From positions 62,001 to 126,000 of the forward strand of contig JBBDIG010000017.1 of the NCBI GenBank assembly GCA_040880525.1: a stretch of 64,000 nt of DNA. The letters run 5' to 3'. The notes below the pieces were generated by a model. It worked only from the letters and a program-made list of their open reading frames with translations, did not search any database and was not told where the DNA came from. The translations under genes were made by a program, and so were the position numbers. This DNA is from Bacteroidia bacterium. Its GTDB lineage: Bacteria > Bacteroidota > Bacteroidia > CAILMK01 > JBBDIG01. Positions within the stretch are counted from its first letter, which is position 1; each line of letters opens with the position of its first letter. Shown in pieces: positions 55,485 through 64,000 of this stretch.

Positions 55485-56244
55485 AACTGGCTGGTATGCT
55501 ATAGGGCATATCCTGGGACTCATTGATTATATACCGCGTAAAATTAATATCCAATGATAAATCCTGCGGTTCATCCAAAACTAATCTAATTCCTTGTGGA
55601 AAATGCTTACCCCCTATTTCCTTAAAATTGGAATAATGAAGATCAAACTTTTGATTATTCGGCTGATCTTCATAGTGAATTCTTGAGGGACGAAAAATTG
55701 AAGGGAGCAGCCACAACATTTCACTTCCACGCTGACTGTGGTTCGTAAGCAGTATCAGACCATTCTCCGCCTGTGCGTCAAATTTGCGCGACACGGGGAC
55801 AATGGAATTTCCCAAAATTAAATCCTGCAGAAGGGCGAACGTCAATTCCGGAACGCCCGTAAATTTTCTGATTTCATCAAAGTTCAACACCTGGTATTCC
55901 TTATTAATGCGATCCAATACCAGCGCACTGTCAGGGGAGATAACGATCCGGGCAATTTCAATCCCGAATAGTGGAGTAACCGACATCCAAAGCATGCTGT
56001 CCTGCTGCATTCGCAGGTTTACAGTGGCACTTATATTCTGGTCTTCATCCTTAAAACTGATTTTGCACCGCCCGGAAAGCCATTCAAATCCTGCCCTGTT
56101 CTCATCCAGTTCTCCCATTAAAAATTTTGTATTGAGATAATTTCGGGGAACTCCCGCAACTTCTTTTTTTGACCGGCAGGAACTCATCATTAAGCAGGAA
56201 ACCAGAAAAAAAAGCAGGATGGCAGGAAGGCGAAGACTATTCAT
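55468..56244 (-). CDS. DUF4292 lipoprotein
   Basis: The 258-residue product has a lipobox ending MSSC (Cys23) and a beta-rich domain with segments typical of DUF4292 (WLSGRCKISFKDEDQNISAT, SMLWMSVTPLFGIEIARIVI, SPDSALVLDRINKEYQVLNF). The pattern of an incomplete beta-barrel lipoprotein resembles LolA/LolB folds, which is only a hypothesis here. It overlaps the TPR gene upstream by 8 bp and the EnvC-like gene downstream, in a gene order shared with other Bacteroidota. Confidence 0.82.
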   Translation of the reverse strand: MNSLRLPAILLFFLVSCLMMSSCRSKKEVAGVPRNYLNTKFLMGELDENRAGFEWLSGRCKISFKDEDQNISATVNLRMQQDSMLWMSVTPLFGIEIARIVISPDSALVLDRINKEYQVLNFDEIRKFTGVPELTFALLQDLILGNSIVPVSRKFDAQAENGLILLTNHSQRGSEMLWLLPSIFRPSRIHYEDQPNNQKFDLHYSNFKEIGGKHFPQGIRLVLDEPQDLSLDINFTRYIINESQDMPYSIPASYDRKK

Positions 56245-57982
56245 AGAGGCGCTTCTCCTTTATCTTCTTTTCCAGGTTTACAGAATCTGAGCCGCTGGCC
56301 AGCGCCTTCTGCCATTGCTCTACGGCCTTGCCGGTTTCACCCAGTTGAAAAAGAACGTCTCCATAATGTTCCAGCACTTCAGCGCTTTCGGGACTTTTTT
56401 GAAGGGCTTGCTCAATGTAGGTTTTGGCCTCAGCATAGTTGCCGAGTTTATATAATATCCAGCCGTAAGTATCCAGATAAGATGCATTTCCGGGTTCCAG
56501 AGAAAGTGAACGTTTGCTCATTTCCTGCGCCTCTTCCAGCCTTTCTCCCCGAAGGGACAGGTAATAAGCATAATTATTCAGCGCCACCGCATTATCAGGA
56601 TTGAGATCGAGCGCCTTTTCAAACTGCTCATCTGATGCTTTATAATTTTCCTGGCGATAATAGGCTTCCGCAAGGTTTGCATGAAACTGTCCCTGCAGGT
56701 TGGGGTTTCCTACGGTGATTGAGAGACCCGTTTCCAATACCGAAACAGCTTCCTTATAATCTTCCAGTTGCAAATTGGCCACTCCTTCAAAAAAGTACAG
56801 AATTGGCTGATTAGGGAAATATTCCTGCGCTGTACGACTTTCTGATTTCATCGCCTCCCAGTCACTCAGCTCCGATTCGATGAAGAGCAATTGCTGCCAA
56901 ACGGCAAATACATTTTGCTGCAACTCCACGCTTTGGCGGTACTGTTTCCGGGCCTCCTTCTTCTGATTGTCGCGGTATAACAAATCACCATACAGGGCAT
57001 GTGCTTTAGCTTCTCCGGGGTGGGCCTCTATCAGCATTTCCGCCAGGGTAAACGCTTCCTCTTTATTTTCATTCGTAAACCCCTGCATTAGGTAGTTTCC
57101 GTAAATAATCTCCACCTTCTGGTCTATATCCACCTCCGGATTATTAAAAGCCTGCTTCAGATAATACGCTGCTCTTTCATAGTTTCTTTGGCTGCGGTAG
57201 TATTCTGCCAGTGCCATTTGCACCTTTCCGTTGGTTGAATCTATTTCGGCCATTTGCTCCAGCACTTCAAAAGCCTTTTCATGATAGCCGTTCACCTGGT
57301 AAACGTCAGCAAGGATCTTGTAATACCTGAGATCCTGTGGTGACTGGTCTATCAGTTTCCGGATTTCTTTTGCCGCCTTCTCCACTTCGTTTTGCCGCAA
57401 GTATATTTTGTGCTTTTGCAAAACGACTATCTCATTCACGCCCAGTTGTTTCTCCATGCGTTCATAGACCTCAAGCGCCTTTTGAGGCTGGTTGGCAAAT
57501 AGATACATATTTGCCATGCTGTTATAATATTCAGCATTTTCCGGTTCAAGGCCAGTGAGTTTGCCATACACACCCGCAGCCCCCAAAAAATTCTTTTGCT
57601 GTTCGAGTATTTGGGCTTTGATGATATAATACCATTTATTATCCGGCTCGTATTTTATCGCCTGATCAACATGGCCGAGGGCCTCATCCATCCGCGACAT
57701 TGAAAAATAGGCTCGCGCCAGTTCATAATTGGCAGGTGCATGAGTTTCATCAATATTCAGTGCCTTCTCAAAATTCTCGGCAGCTTTATCAGCATTTCCC
57801 ACCATGCTCTGTTTGGTGCCTTCATAATAATAGTTGTCAAACTCAAGCTGCTTCAGAAAGTCCGTGTCCTTCTTTGCCGGAACCGTGGAAGGCGTACCCT
57901 GTGCCAGCCGCTCTCTTTTGCAGGAGGTAGATAGCAGCACTAAACAGGACAGGACTACCAGTGGGAATTTTAATTTTATCAA
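56237..57982 (-). CDS. TPR-repeat lipoprotein
   Basis: The 581-residue product starts at TTG 57982, since no ATG precedes the lipobox (LLSTSC, Cys21). It consists almost entirely of TPR units (for example ADKAAENFEKALNIDETHAP, RMDEALGHVDQAIKYEPDN, ASDEQFEKALDLNPDNAVAL, NYAEAKTYIEQALQKSPESA), about 12 in total. It probably scaffolds an envelope complex. Stop and start with the next gene overlap by 8 bp. Confidence 0.87.
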   Translation of the reverse strand: MIKLKFPLVVLSCLVLLSTSCKRERLAQGTPSTVPAKKDTDFLKQLEFDNYYYEGTKQSMVGNADKAAENFEKALNIDETHAPANYELARAYFSMSRMDEALGHVDQAIKYEPDNKWYYIIKAQILEQQKNFLGAAGVYGKLTGLEPENAEYYNSMANMYLFANQPQKALEVYERMEKQLGVNEIVVLQKHKIYLRQNEVEKAAKEIRKLIDQSPQDLRYYKILADVYQVNGYHEKAFEVLEQMAEIDSTNGKVQMALAEYYRSQRNYERAAYYLKQAFNNPEVDIDQKVEIIYGNYLMQGFTNENKEEAFTLAEMLIEAHPGEAKAHALYGDLLYRDNQKKEARKQYRQSVELQQNVFAVWQQLLFIESELSDWEAMKSESRTAQEYFPNQPILYFFEGVANLQLEDYKEAVSVLETGLSITVGNPNLQGQFHANLAEAYYRQENYKASDEQFEKALDLNPDNAVALNNYAYYLSLRGERLEEAQEMSKRSLSLEPGNASYLDTYGWILYKLGNYAEAKTYIEQALQKSPESAEVLEHYGDVLFQLGETGKAVEQWQKALASGSDSVNLEKKIKEKRLYE

Positions 57983-57986
57983 AAGA

Positions 57987-58991
57987 TTATAATTTTAATT
58001 TCGAGAAATCACCGATGCTCACATCGTGTGAACCCTCTTCATATTCAACATGGCTGCCAATCATAGAGTTGGCCAGGTTTGAATTAATGATCTGGCTGTC
58101 ATTCATAATGATGCTGTTCTTAACGACAGAAGATTCAATGAGCGTATGAGGCCCTACAGAAACTGACGGCCCTACAACGGAGTTAGAAATTTTTGCCCCG
58201 GAAGCGATATAACAGGGTTTCAGGATAATGGAATTGCTGATCTCCGCATTTTCAGAAATAAGTTCTTCATCACGGATCATTTCCAGCACCTCGCGGTTTG
58301 TATCCACAGTCGCGTCCTTATTGCCGCAATCCAGCCACTTTTTCACTGTCAGCGCCTTCAGTTTCAGTCCCTTGTTCTTCATATTTTCCAGCGCATTGGT
58401 AAGCTGGAATTCTCCTTTATCCTTAATATCATTATCAATAAGATACTGAAGTTCGCTCCGCAGCATCTCCCCATCCTTGAAGTAATAAATACCAATAATC
58501 GCAAGGTTTGAGATGTGCTCCTTGGGTTTCTCAACAAATCTGTGGATCAACCCATTCGCATCCGTTTGCACCACCCCGAAAGATGAAGGGTTCTCCACTT
58601 CCTTGGTCCAGATGCTTCCATCCTGTTCAGGGTCCAGCTTGATGTCCGCATTAAATAAAGTATCGGCAAAGGCCACCACCAGGTTTCCTGAAAGCGATGG
58701 GCCTGCGCAAAGAATGGCATGTCCTGTTCCGAGCGGTTCATCCTGGTAATAAATGCTGCTTCGGGCTCCAATTCCGGCAGCAATGTCCGCCAGGTCTTGC
58801 TCTACCTTTTGTCCAAAGTCACCAATCACGTAGGCAACTTCCTCAATTTTTTCGTCCACCATTCCGGCAATATCTTCTACCAGTCGTTGCACAATGGGTT
58901 TTCCGGCTATAGGTATTAAAGGTTTGGGTGTGGTGAGGGTATGCGGGCGCATTCTTTTTCCCATGCCCGCCATCGGCACAATGATTTTCAT
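57987..58991 (-). CDS. Sugar-phosphate nucleotidyltransferase
   Basis: The 334-residue product has the nucleotidyltransferase start MAGMGKRMRPHTLTTPKPLI (pyrophosphorylase signature), QDEPLGTGHAI, a metal Asp in VVAFADTLF, and a left-handed beta-helix tail (ISNSIILKPCYIASGAKISN). It makes an NDP-sugar, probably from glucose-1-phosphate or a related sugar phosphate. The exact substrate is not set by sequence. It lies 4 bp before the TPR gene. Confidence 0.88.
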   Translation of the reverse strand: MKIIVPMAGMGKRMRPHTLTTPKPLIPIAGKPIVQRLVEDIAGMVDEKIEEVAYVIGDFGQKVEQDLADIAAGIGARSSIYYQDEPLGTGHAILCAGPSLSGNLVVAFADTLFNADIKLDPEQDGSIWTKEVENPSSFGVVQTDANGLIHRFVEKPKEHISNLAIIGIYYFKDGEMLRSELQYLIDNDIKDKGEFQLTNALENMKNKGLKLKALTVKKWLDCGNKDATVDTNREVLEMIRDEELISENAEISNSIILKPCYIASGAKISNSVVGPSVSVGPHTLIESSVVKNSIIMNDSQIINSNLANSMIGSHVEYEEGSHDVSIGDFSKLKL

Positions 58992-59085
58992 CTATTTATT
59001 AATGATTTTCCCAATTCGATTTTTTGAAATCAGGTAAGGTTGAGGTTAAATTAAAAATTCAGTTTTATTCAAGCTCCTGCTTATG

Positions 59086-59607
59086 TTATTTTTCTCCGGT
59101 ATGGCCATAGCCGCCATCCCCCCGTATAGTAGCGGAAATATCATCCACGGGCTGCCATTCCACCCTTTCGTGTTTGGCCACGATCATTTGGGCAATGCGC
59201 TGTCCGCTCTCAATCTCCACGCGCTCGCGGGATAAGTTTACAAGGAGCACCCGGATCTCGCCACGGTAGTCGGCATCAATGGTTCCAGGGCTGTTGAGCA
59301 CCGTTACGCCACTTCGTGCTGCCAGTCCGCTTCGGGGCCTTATCTGCGCTTCAAATCCTGGTGGAAGTTCAATGTAAAGGCCGGTGGGGATCACCTGGCG
59401 CTCCATCGGCTCAAGTGCTATGCTTTGCTTCAGGTCAGCCCGCAGGTCCATGCCGGCAGCAAGGGCGCTTTGGTAGGCCGGCAATTCATGCTGCGAACGG
59501 TTAATGATTTTGATATCCAATAGAAGGGGCCTTTTTTCGGGTGCAAATTTAGCAGAAAAAAGTGGGTCGGGAAGTGGCTGAACTATTTGAAAGTTTGCCG
59601 TCTGCAT
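59086..59607 (-). CDS. dut: dUTP diphosphatase
   Basis: The enzyme hydrolyses dUTP to dUMP. The 173-residue product has all five motifs: AGMDLRADL (51-59), [22 protein letters not shown] (108-118), [10 protein letters not shown] and the C-terminal [10 protein letters not shown] (162-171). In motif V, Phe is Tyr and Ser is His compared with the usual form. The ~28 N-terminal residues are longer than usual; a TTG start near residue 30 is possible. Confidence 0.94.
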   Translation of the reverse strand: MQTANFQIVQPLPDPLFSAKFAPEKRPLLLDIKIINRSQHELPAYQSALAAGMDLRADLKQSIALEPMERQVIPTGLYIELPPGFEAQIRPRSGLAARSGVTVLNSPGTIDADYRGEIRVLLVNLSRERVEIESGQRIAQMIVAKHERVEWQPVDDISATIRGDGGYGHTGEK

Positions 59608-59764
59608 TAATTTGTTATTAAATATTAAATCTGTATCAACAGCATTTTAATAATTAATTTAAATTTTTAGCAAAACGATTATAAACTGCTCTGCTCTATT
59701 CTTTGAAAACCCGGAATCCCTCCGCACCAATTCATATAAAAGCCAGGCGTTCATCAACCTTCCT

Positions 59765-60793
59765 TTAAAACAGCCCACCTTCCGTATTTCTGTAAACCTT
59801 GCCCATGTGCGTGTAGGCGCGCTCCGTAGCCTGCCGTCCTCGAGGCGTGCGTTTTATAAAGCCCTCCATAATGAGATAAGGTTCATACACTTCCTCAATG
59901 GTGCCGGGTTCTTCGCCCACGGCAGTGGCAATGGTGCTGAGGCCAACCGGGCCACCTTTGAATTTCTCCACAATTGCCTCCAGGATCTTGTTGTCCATTT
60001 GATCCAGACCATGATCATCCACATTCAGTGCTTCCAGTGCGTATTTGGCAATCTCCATTGTGATGGTTCCATCTCCTTTGATCTGGGCAAAATCCCGTAC
60101 ACGCCTGAGCAACGCATTGGCAATCCGGGGTGTTCCGCGGCTTCTCCGGGCAATTTCTTTAGCCGCGTCCTTGTTGAGGATCACGTTCAGGATGGCTGCC
60201 GAGCGCTTAATGATATGTTCCAGCAATTCGTGGTTGTAATAGTCAAGCCGGGACGTTATCCCGAAGCGGGCGCGCAAAGGTTCGGTGAGCAATCCACTCC
60301 TGGTGGTTGCCCCCACAAGTGTGAAAGGATTGAGCTTTAACTGCACGGAGCGGGCGCTGGGGCCACTTTCCAGCATAATGTCAATTTTATAATCCTCCAT
60401 CGCAGAGTAGAGGTATTCCTCAACAACGGGGCTGAGGCGGTGGATTTCATCAATAAAGAGGATGTCCCTTTCTTCGAGGTTTGTGAGCAGGCCGGCCAAG
60501 TTGCCAGGCTTGTCGAGAACCGGCCCGCTAGTAACTTTGATGCCTGCCTCAAGTTCATTGGCAATGATAAAGGCAAGCGTGGTTTTGCCTAATCCTGGTG
60601 GGCCGTGCAGCAACACATGGTCCAGCGCTTCGCCCCGCTGGTTGGCAGCCTGTACAAATATCAGGAGGTTCTCTACCAGTTGCTTTTGCCCCTGAAAATC
60701 ATGGAATGACCGGGGCCTGAGTTCCTGTTCAGCTTCTTTTTCCACTTCCGAAATCGTATTGAGCGGGCGGCTATTTTCTTCGTCTTCCATCAT
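59765..60793 (-). CDS. ruvB: Holliday junction helicase subunit RuvB
   Basis: RuvB is the AAA+ motor for branch migration. The 342-residue product has [19 protein letters not shown] (Walker A), [20 protein letters not shown] (Walker B), [18 protein letters not shown] (sensor 1/Arg finger region) and the winged-helix end ([20 protein letters not shown]). ruvA and ruvC are not adjacent. The ATG follows a CTTTGCTGCA string, suggesting a very short leader. Confidence 0.97.
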   Translation of the reverse strand: MMEDEENSRPLNTISEVEKEAEQELRPRSFHDFQGQKQLVENLLIFVQAANQRGEALDHVLLHGPPGLGKTTLAFIIANELEAGIKVTSGPVLDKPGNLAGLLTNLEERDILFIDEIHRLSPVVEEYLYSAMEDYKIDIMLESGPSARSVQLKLNPFTLVGATTRSGLLTEPLRARFGITSRLDYYNHELLEHIIKRSAAILNVILNKDAAKEIARRSRGTPRIANALLRRVRDFAQIKGDGTITMEIAKYALEALNVDDHGLDQMDNKILEAIVEKFKGGPVGLSTIATAVGEEPGTIEEVYEPYLIMEGFIKRTPRGRQATERAYTHMGKVYRNTEGGLF

Positions 60794-60851
60794 TGCAGCA
60801 AAGATTGGTAGATATAAGGAGATAATGAAGCGGGACTTTTAGATGCGGCTA

Positions 60852-60886
60852 TTGACAATGATTCAGCAGTGATTCCATAAATTTGC
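60852..60886 (+). promoter_or_regulatory. Promoter of tRNA-Met
   Basis: TAAATTTGC (60878-60886) matches the -7 consensus and TTG lies at 60852-60854 (23-nt spacing). The tRNA starts 16 nt past the box. Confidence 0.6.
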
Positions 60887-60901
60887 ACACCGAAAAAAAA
60901 T

Positions 60902-60975
60902 GGCGAGGTAGCTCAGGCGGTTAGAGCGCAGGATTCATAACCCTGAGGTCGGGAGTTCGATTCTCCCCCTCGCTA
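60902..60975 (+). tRNA. tRNA-Met (anticodon CAU)
   Basis: The 74-nt cloverleaf has acceptor arms GGCGAGG/CCTCGCT (G1-U72 wobble), a D arm, anticodon CAT at 60936-60938 and a T arm GGGAG-TTCGATT-CTCCC. CCA is not encoded. The body resembles elongator Met; initiator or lysidine-modified Ile is less likely but cannot be excluded. Confidence 0.93.
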
Positions 60976-60982
60976 CTAATGG

Positions 60983-61012
60983 AAAAAGGGATGTGTAACG
61001 CATCCCTTTTTT
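60983..61012 (+). terminator. Terminator of tRNA-Met
   Basis: An 11-bp stem (AAAAAGGGATG/CATCCCTTTTT) with a 7-nt loop ends in a T-run, 8 nt after the tRNA. Confidence 0.88.
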
Positions 61013-61173
61013 GTTTTACCGGCATCTCCTTCCGGAACTAAGGAATTTCAAAAATACCAGCTAATGCTTCCCGGTTCAAGGCCGGAAACTCCTGAGGCAA
61101 GAAATTGAGTTTGGTCTCTTAGCAGGCTCATTTGTAAAATTCTTGCTCCGGCACCATGCCACATTCAGGATGT

Positions 61174-61181
61174 TATTTTTG
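61174..61181 (+). promoter_or_regulatory. Promoter -7 box for queG
   Basis: TATTTTTG matches TAnnTTTG 27 bp before the ATG. No -33 TTG at the usual distance. Confidence 0.45.
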
Positions 61182-61208
61182 AACTATTAAAATTTCCTGA
61201 AAATTCAA

Positions 61209-62129
61209 ATGTCTGCTTCCAATACCGAAATTGTTAAACGCATTGCCGTAAATCTTGGCTTTAGCTACTGCGGCATTGCCAGGGCTGCCCCGCTGGATGA
61301 TGAAGCGCGGAAGCTCGAACAATGGCTGAAGCAGGGACAGCACGGGGAGATGGCCTATATGGAGCGTCATTTCGATATGCGTATTGATCCGCGAAAACTG
61401 GTGCCGGGCGCACGCTCAGTGATCTCCCTTTTGTACAACTACTTTCCTGTAACCACGCAACCCGCTGATGCAGAAGTTAAGATCAGCAAATATGCCTATG
61501 GCCGTGACTACCACAAGGTGATCCGCAAAAAACTGAAGCAATTCCTGCTGCAATTGAGGCAGCAGATTGGTGATGTGCATGGCCGTGGATTCGTGGATTC
61601 TGCCCCGGTAATGGACAAAGCCTGGGCACAGCGGGCTGGCACCGGATGGCTGGGGAAACATACCAATCTCATTAACAAACAGCAGGGAAGTTTTTTCTTT
61701 ATCGCGAATCTCATCACCGATCTGGAGTTGCAACCTGACCCGCCTGTGCGCGACTACTGCGGCACCTGCACACGCTGCATTGATGCCTGCCCCACTGATG
61801 CCATCACGCCTTATTCGGTGGATGCCAACCGCTGCATTTCGTATCTCACCATTGAACTGAAAGATCGTATCCCCGATCACTTTAAAGATAAAATGGAGGA
61901 TTGGGCTTTTGGCTGCGACATCTGTCAGGACGTCTGTCCCTGGAACCGTTTCTCAAAGCCGCATCAGGAACCGGACTTTAAAATGAAACCTGAAATTGCC
62001 GCCTGGAATATTAAAGAATGGGAAGAAATGACCGAACATATTTTCGATAAAGCATTTGAAGGTTCGCCCATTAAAAGGACCAAATTCTCCGGCATGAAAA
62101 GAAATATTAGTTTTTTAAAAAAACAATAA
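61209..62129 (+). CDS. queG: Epoxyqueuosine reductase
   Basis: QueG reduces epoxyqueuosine to queuosine in tRNA using cobalamin and two 4Fe-4S clusters. The 306-residue product has both ferredoxin motifs, CGTCTRCIDACPTDAI and CDICQDVCPWN, plus the N-terminal GFSYCGIARAAPLDDEA and KISKYAYGRDYHKVIRKKL. It lacks the C-terminal HEAT region of the E. coli enzyme, a common shorter form. A tRNA gene lies upstream, though Met tRNA is not a queuosine target. Confidence 0.94.
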   Translation: MSASNTEIVKRIAVNLGFSYCGIARAAPLDDEARKLEQWLKQGQHGEMAYMERHFDMRIDPRKLVPGARSVISLLYNYFPVTTQPADAEVKISKYAYGRDYHKVIRKKLKQFLLQLRQQIGDVHGRGFVDSAPVMDKAWAQRAGTGWLGKHTNLINKQQGSFFFIANLITDLELQPDPPVRDYCGTCTRCIDACPTDAITPYSVDANRCISYLTIELKDRIPDHFKDKMEDWAFGCDICQDVCPWNRFSKPHQEPDFKMKPEIAAWNIKEWEEMTEHIFDKAFEGSPIKRTKFSGMKRNISFLKKQ

Positions 62130-62308
62130 ACCATAGGATACTATAAACTAGTAATAGTATTATGTAAGCTGATGTAAGCTATTCTATTTATAATTAAAAT
62201 AAATGCGTTTTCTATTCTTTAAAAAATATTCCAGAATCTGAGGATTCTTGTTGGCGAAAACTAATAAATATTCTATAATATTGCTTATTAAATCAAACAA
62301 ACAATAAG

Positions 62309-62737
62309 ATGAAAAACCTGAATGTTTATCTCAATTTTCCAGGCAATTGCGAGGAAGCGCTTAACTTTTACAAGGATTGCTTCAAAGGCAACATAAAGTC
62401 GAAGCAAACTTATGGCGATGCGCCTCCGGATCCCGGCATGAAAATCCCTTCCGGACATAAAGACAAGATCCTTCATTCTGAATTGGAGGCGGATGGGATC
62501 TATTTCATGGCTTGCGATGCGATGCCCGGCCAGGATAGCGTTACGTTTGGTAACAATGTTTCGCTAAGTATAAACCTTGACGATGAAACAGAGCAAACCC
62601 GCATTTTTGATGCGCTCTTAAAAGGTGGGACGCAAATCATGCCGCTCGAAAATACATTTTGGGGCGCCCGCTTCGGAATGCTAAAAGACAAGTTCGGGAT
62701 CAACTGGATGCTGAATTGCCAGAAAGAAGAGAAATAG
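62309..62737 (+). CDS. VOC-fold protein, PhnB-like
   Basis: The 142-residue product has the PhnB/VOC pattern (LNVYLNFPGNCEEALNFYKD at the start, LHSELEADGIYFMACDAMPG, FWGARFGMLKDKFGINWML at the end). Such proteins are glyoxalase-like dimers of unknown substrate, though one branch resembles 3-demethylubiquinone methyltransferases. It stands alone and has a strong terminator. Confidence 0.85.
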   Translation: MKNLNVYLNFPGNCEEALNFYKDCFKGNIKSKQTYGDAPPDPGMKIPSGHKDKILHSELEADGIYFMACDAMPGQDSVTFGNNVSLSINLDDETEQTRIFDALLKGGTQIMPLENTFWGARFGMLKDKFGINWMLNCQKEEK

Positions 62738-62773
62738 CAATAATTCTTTCCAAAGGTTAATTCTGCTTTGATG

Positions 62774-62815
62774 GGCAGGATCCGGGTATTCCGGGTCCTG
62801 CCGATTTCATTTTAA
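62774..62815 (+). terminator. Terminator of the VOC gene
   Basis: A 12-bp stem (GGCAGGATCCGG/CCGGGTCCTGCC, one G-U) with a 5-nt loop, followed by an interrupted T-rich run (GATTTCATTTT). Confidence 0.75.
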
Positions 62816-62859
62816 CAATGGAAAGTTAAAGGATAAAAGAGTTTCCTTTTTTAAATGCC

Positions 62860-63168
62860 TTATTTTTTATTTTCATCCTTAAACGCAAGCCCTTTCTCTT
62901 CTAAAGCCTTCCTTAATACCGGCATACTTGCTTTTCCCATTCCGTGAAGTTTTAATATTTCTTTCTCTGTATGAGCAGATAGCTTTTCCAGCGTATCTAT
63001 TCCCTTATAATGCAAGAGCGCGCTTCTGGCGGGTGAAGAAAGCCGGGCAAGAAAGCCTTCAGAAGGCTTTTTCTCTTTTTCACAAGTTGGACAGGTGGGA
63101 CAATCGGTACTCTTGTAATATTTATGTCCATTCTTACAAGTTCTTAATGTTCCTTTTGTTGTTCCCAT
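62860..63168 (-). CDS. Zinc-ribbon protein with RNA polymerase alpha-CTD-like domain
   Basis: The 102-residue product has an N-terminal zinc-ribbon-like cluster (Cys11, His15, Cys23, Cys26, Cys29) and a C-terminal helix-hairpin-helix domain (about 42-97). That domain aligns with the alpha-CTD of rpoA in this window (ARSALLHYKGIDTLEKLSAH against [40 protein letters not shown] against [20 protein letters not shown]). It lacks the rest of RNA polymerase alpha. DNA binding or a regulator role is inferred. It is a single gene, convergent with the VOC gene. Confidence 0.75.
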   Translation of the reverse strand: MGTTKGTLRTCKNGHKYYKSTDCPTCPTCEKEKKPSEGFLARLSSPARSALLHYKGIDTLEKLSAHTEKEILKLHGMGKASMPVLRKALEEKGLAFKDENKK

Positions 63169-63224
63169 TTTTTTGACGCCAAATCCTTTTTGATCCTTAT
63201 TTTATCCTGCCTCGCCCTTTTTGG

Positions 63225-64000
63225 TTATTTTATAAGAGAAAGTTTATGAGTGGTTATGTTTCCTTCCGTCCTGAATACCAGAAGATATACACCCTGCTCT
63301 AAATCAGAGCCATCATCAGATTTTGCTTTCCAGGTGATATTGTGTTCTCCATTGGTAAAATGATTATCGGCAAGTGTGCGGACCGTGCGACCAGTCATAT
63401 CCAAAACCTCAATCTTCACGTGCATAGGTTTCTTTAGCTGATACCTGATATCGAGTTGATCAGAAAAAGGATTGGGACCCGACCATACCCGAACTCCTCC
63501 ATCAGTGAGGTTCTTTGTAATCCCTGTTCCCTCTTCCGTTGTGATTTTGAATATATCACCTCCTCTTTCTGCGATGTAAAGTTCACCATCCACACCTTCG
63601 CCAAACGTAGTGAAGCTATTGGTAGTTTTCGATCCCTGGTCAGTGGTATCCCAACCACCGGCACCATCCGGATATAGTGTCCACAATCTTCCGGAACACA
63701 GATCGGTAAACAAGTAGTGGCCTGTCAGGTCAGGGAAGTCAGAGCCGCGATATATTTATCCTCCCAAAATGGCACACCCATAAGTTGCGTTGTTAGGATA
63801 TTCAAATACGGGGAAGTCATAGTCGCCCATGCTGCCGCAGTCCTGGGGCTCAAAGGAGTGATCTCCTTCATAGCAATCCCAGCCCCAGTTCATTCCACCA
63901 GGGCCGCCAGCCGCTTCAAAATTGATCTCCTCCCAGTCATCCTGGCCCACATCAGGAAGCCACATATCTCCCGTTTGCCGGTCAAAACTAAAACGGAAAG
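63225..64000 (-). pseudogene. PQQ-dependent sugar (sorbosone) dehydrogenase with T9SS sorting domain, in-frame stop
   Basis: The minus-strand frame enters at the right edge reading FRFSFDRQTGDMW and continues through the family block VGQDDWEEINFEAAGGPGGM and FPVFEYPNNATYGCAILGG. It then meets TAA (63756-63758) where relatives have Tyr (GGYIYRG). The same frame continues with IYRGSDFPDLTGHYLFTDL and on to a T9SS sorting domain ending 63225 (ITTHKLSLIK). One base change (TAT or TAC to TAA) explains it. It may be a true pseudogene, a sequencing error, or two fragments; the sorting domain would be lost from the product. The 5' end is outside the window. Confidence 0.85.

Noticed and set aside
63756-63758. 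TAA read as a sense codon (genetic-code change)
   Set aside because: Other genes in the window end normally at TAA, so a local mutation or error is the simpler reading.
1-64000. CRISPR arrays, insertion sequences, phage or defence genes
   Set aside because: No direct-repeat arrays, transposase-like frames or known defence proteins were found on either strand.

Overview
This window is chromosomal DNA of a Bacteroidota bacterium. The evidence is the full S10/spc/alpha ribosomal cluster in Bacteroidota order (fusA before rpsJ; rplQ-carA-eno after it), several secreted proteins ending in type IX secretion (T9SS) sorting domains, a PorE-like T9SS anchor, type III glutamine synthetase, a double-propeller sensor kinase, promoters of the TAnnTTTG type, and the near absence of Shine-Dalgarno sequences. 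The genus cannot be named from the sequence. Apart from one short inverted repeat, no insertion sequence, phage, CRISPR array or other mobile element was seen. It looks like core chromosome with a few lineage-specific surface genes.

Layout. 1-6.55 kb (all minus): a tight five-gene run reading two tandem fibre-like surface proteins, a T9SS cargo protein, a TPR protein and a very large sensor kinase that runs off the left edge. 6.9-11 kb: lipB (minus), then plus-strand genes for a Snf2-type helicase split into two reading frames. 11.2-14.5 kb (plus): a fused trehalose-6-phosphate synthase/phosphatase and an MscS channel. 14.7-23.6 kb (minus): ALDH7-type aldehyde dehydrogenase, PorE-like lipoprotein, glutamine synthetase III, DinB-fold protein, DUF502 membrane protein, purD. 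23.9-29.5 kb (minus): secA-deoC-SPOR protein-M43 metalloprotease. 29.8-32 kb: a T9SS beta-propeller protein. 32.2-52.5 kb (minus): the ribosomal/translation cluster from rpsL to rplQ with secY, infA and rpoA, followed by carA, eno and a DivIC/FtsB-like gene. 52.5-60.8 kb (minus): ruvB, dut, sugar nucleotidyltransferase, TPR lipoprotein, DUF4292 lipoprotein, EnvC-like protein, small lipoprotein, lgt. 60.9-64 kb: tRNA-Met(CAU), queG, a VOC protein, a zinc-ribbon/alpha-CTD-like protein, and the broken 3' part of a secreted sugar dehydrogenase.

Functional themes. Envelope biogenesis dominates outside the ribosomal block: Sec export (secA, secY), lipoprotein maturation (lgt, DUF4292), T9SS anchoring (PorE-like) with at least four CTD-bearing cargo proteins, and cell-wall or division factors (EnvC-like, DivIC, SPOR). 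The otsAB-mscS pair looks like an osmotic-stress unit.

Best second looks: a nucleophile Asp-to-Gly change in the trehalose phosphatase domain; the surface-fibre/T9SS/TPR/sensor-kinase operon; a terminator-plus-promoter break inside the ribosomal operon between rplP and rpmC; the stand-alone zinc-ribbon/alpha-CTD protein; the split Snf2 helicase; and an in-frame TAA in the sugar dehydrogenase. I did not see an obviously new multi-gene defence or mobile system. The first operon is the best candidate for an undescribed functional unit.
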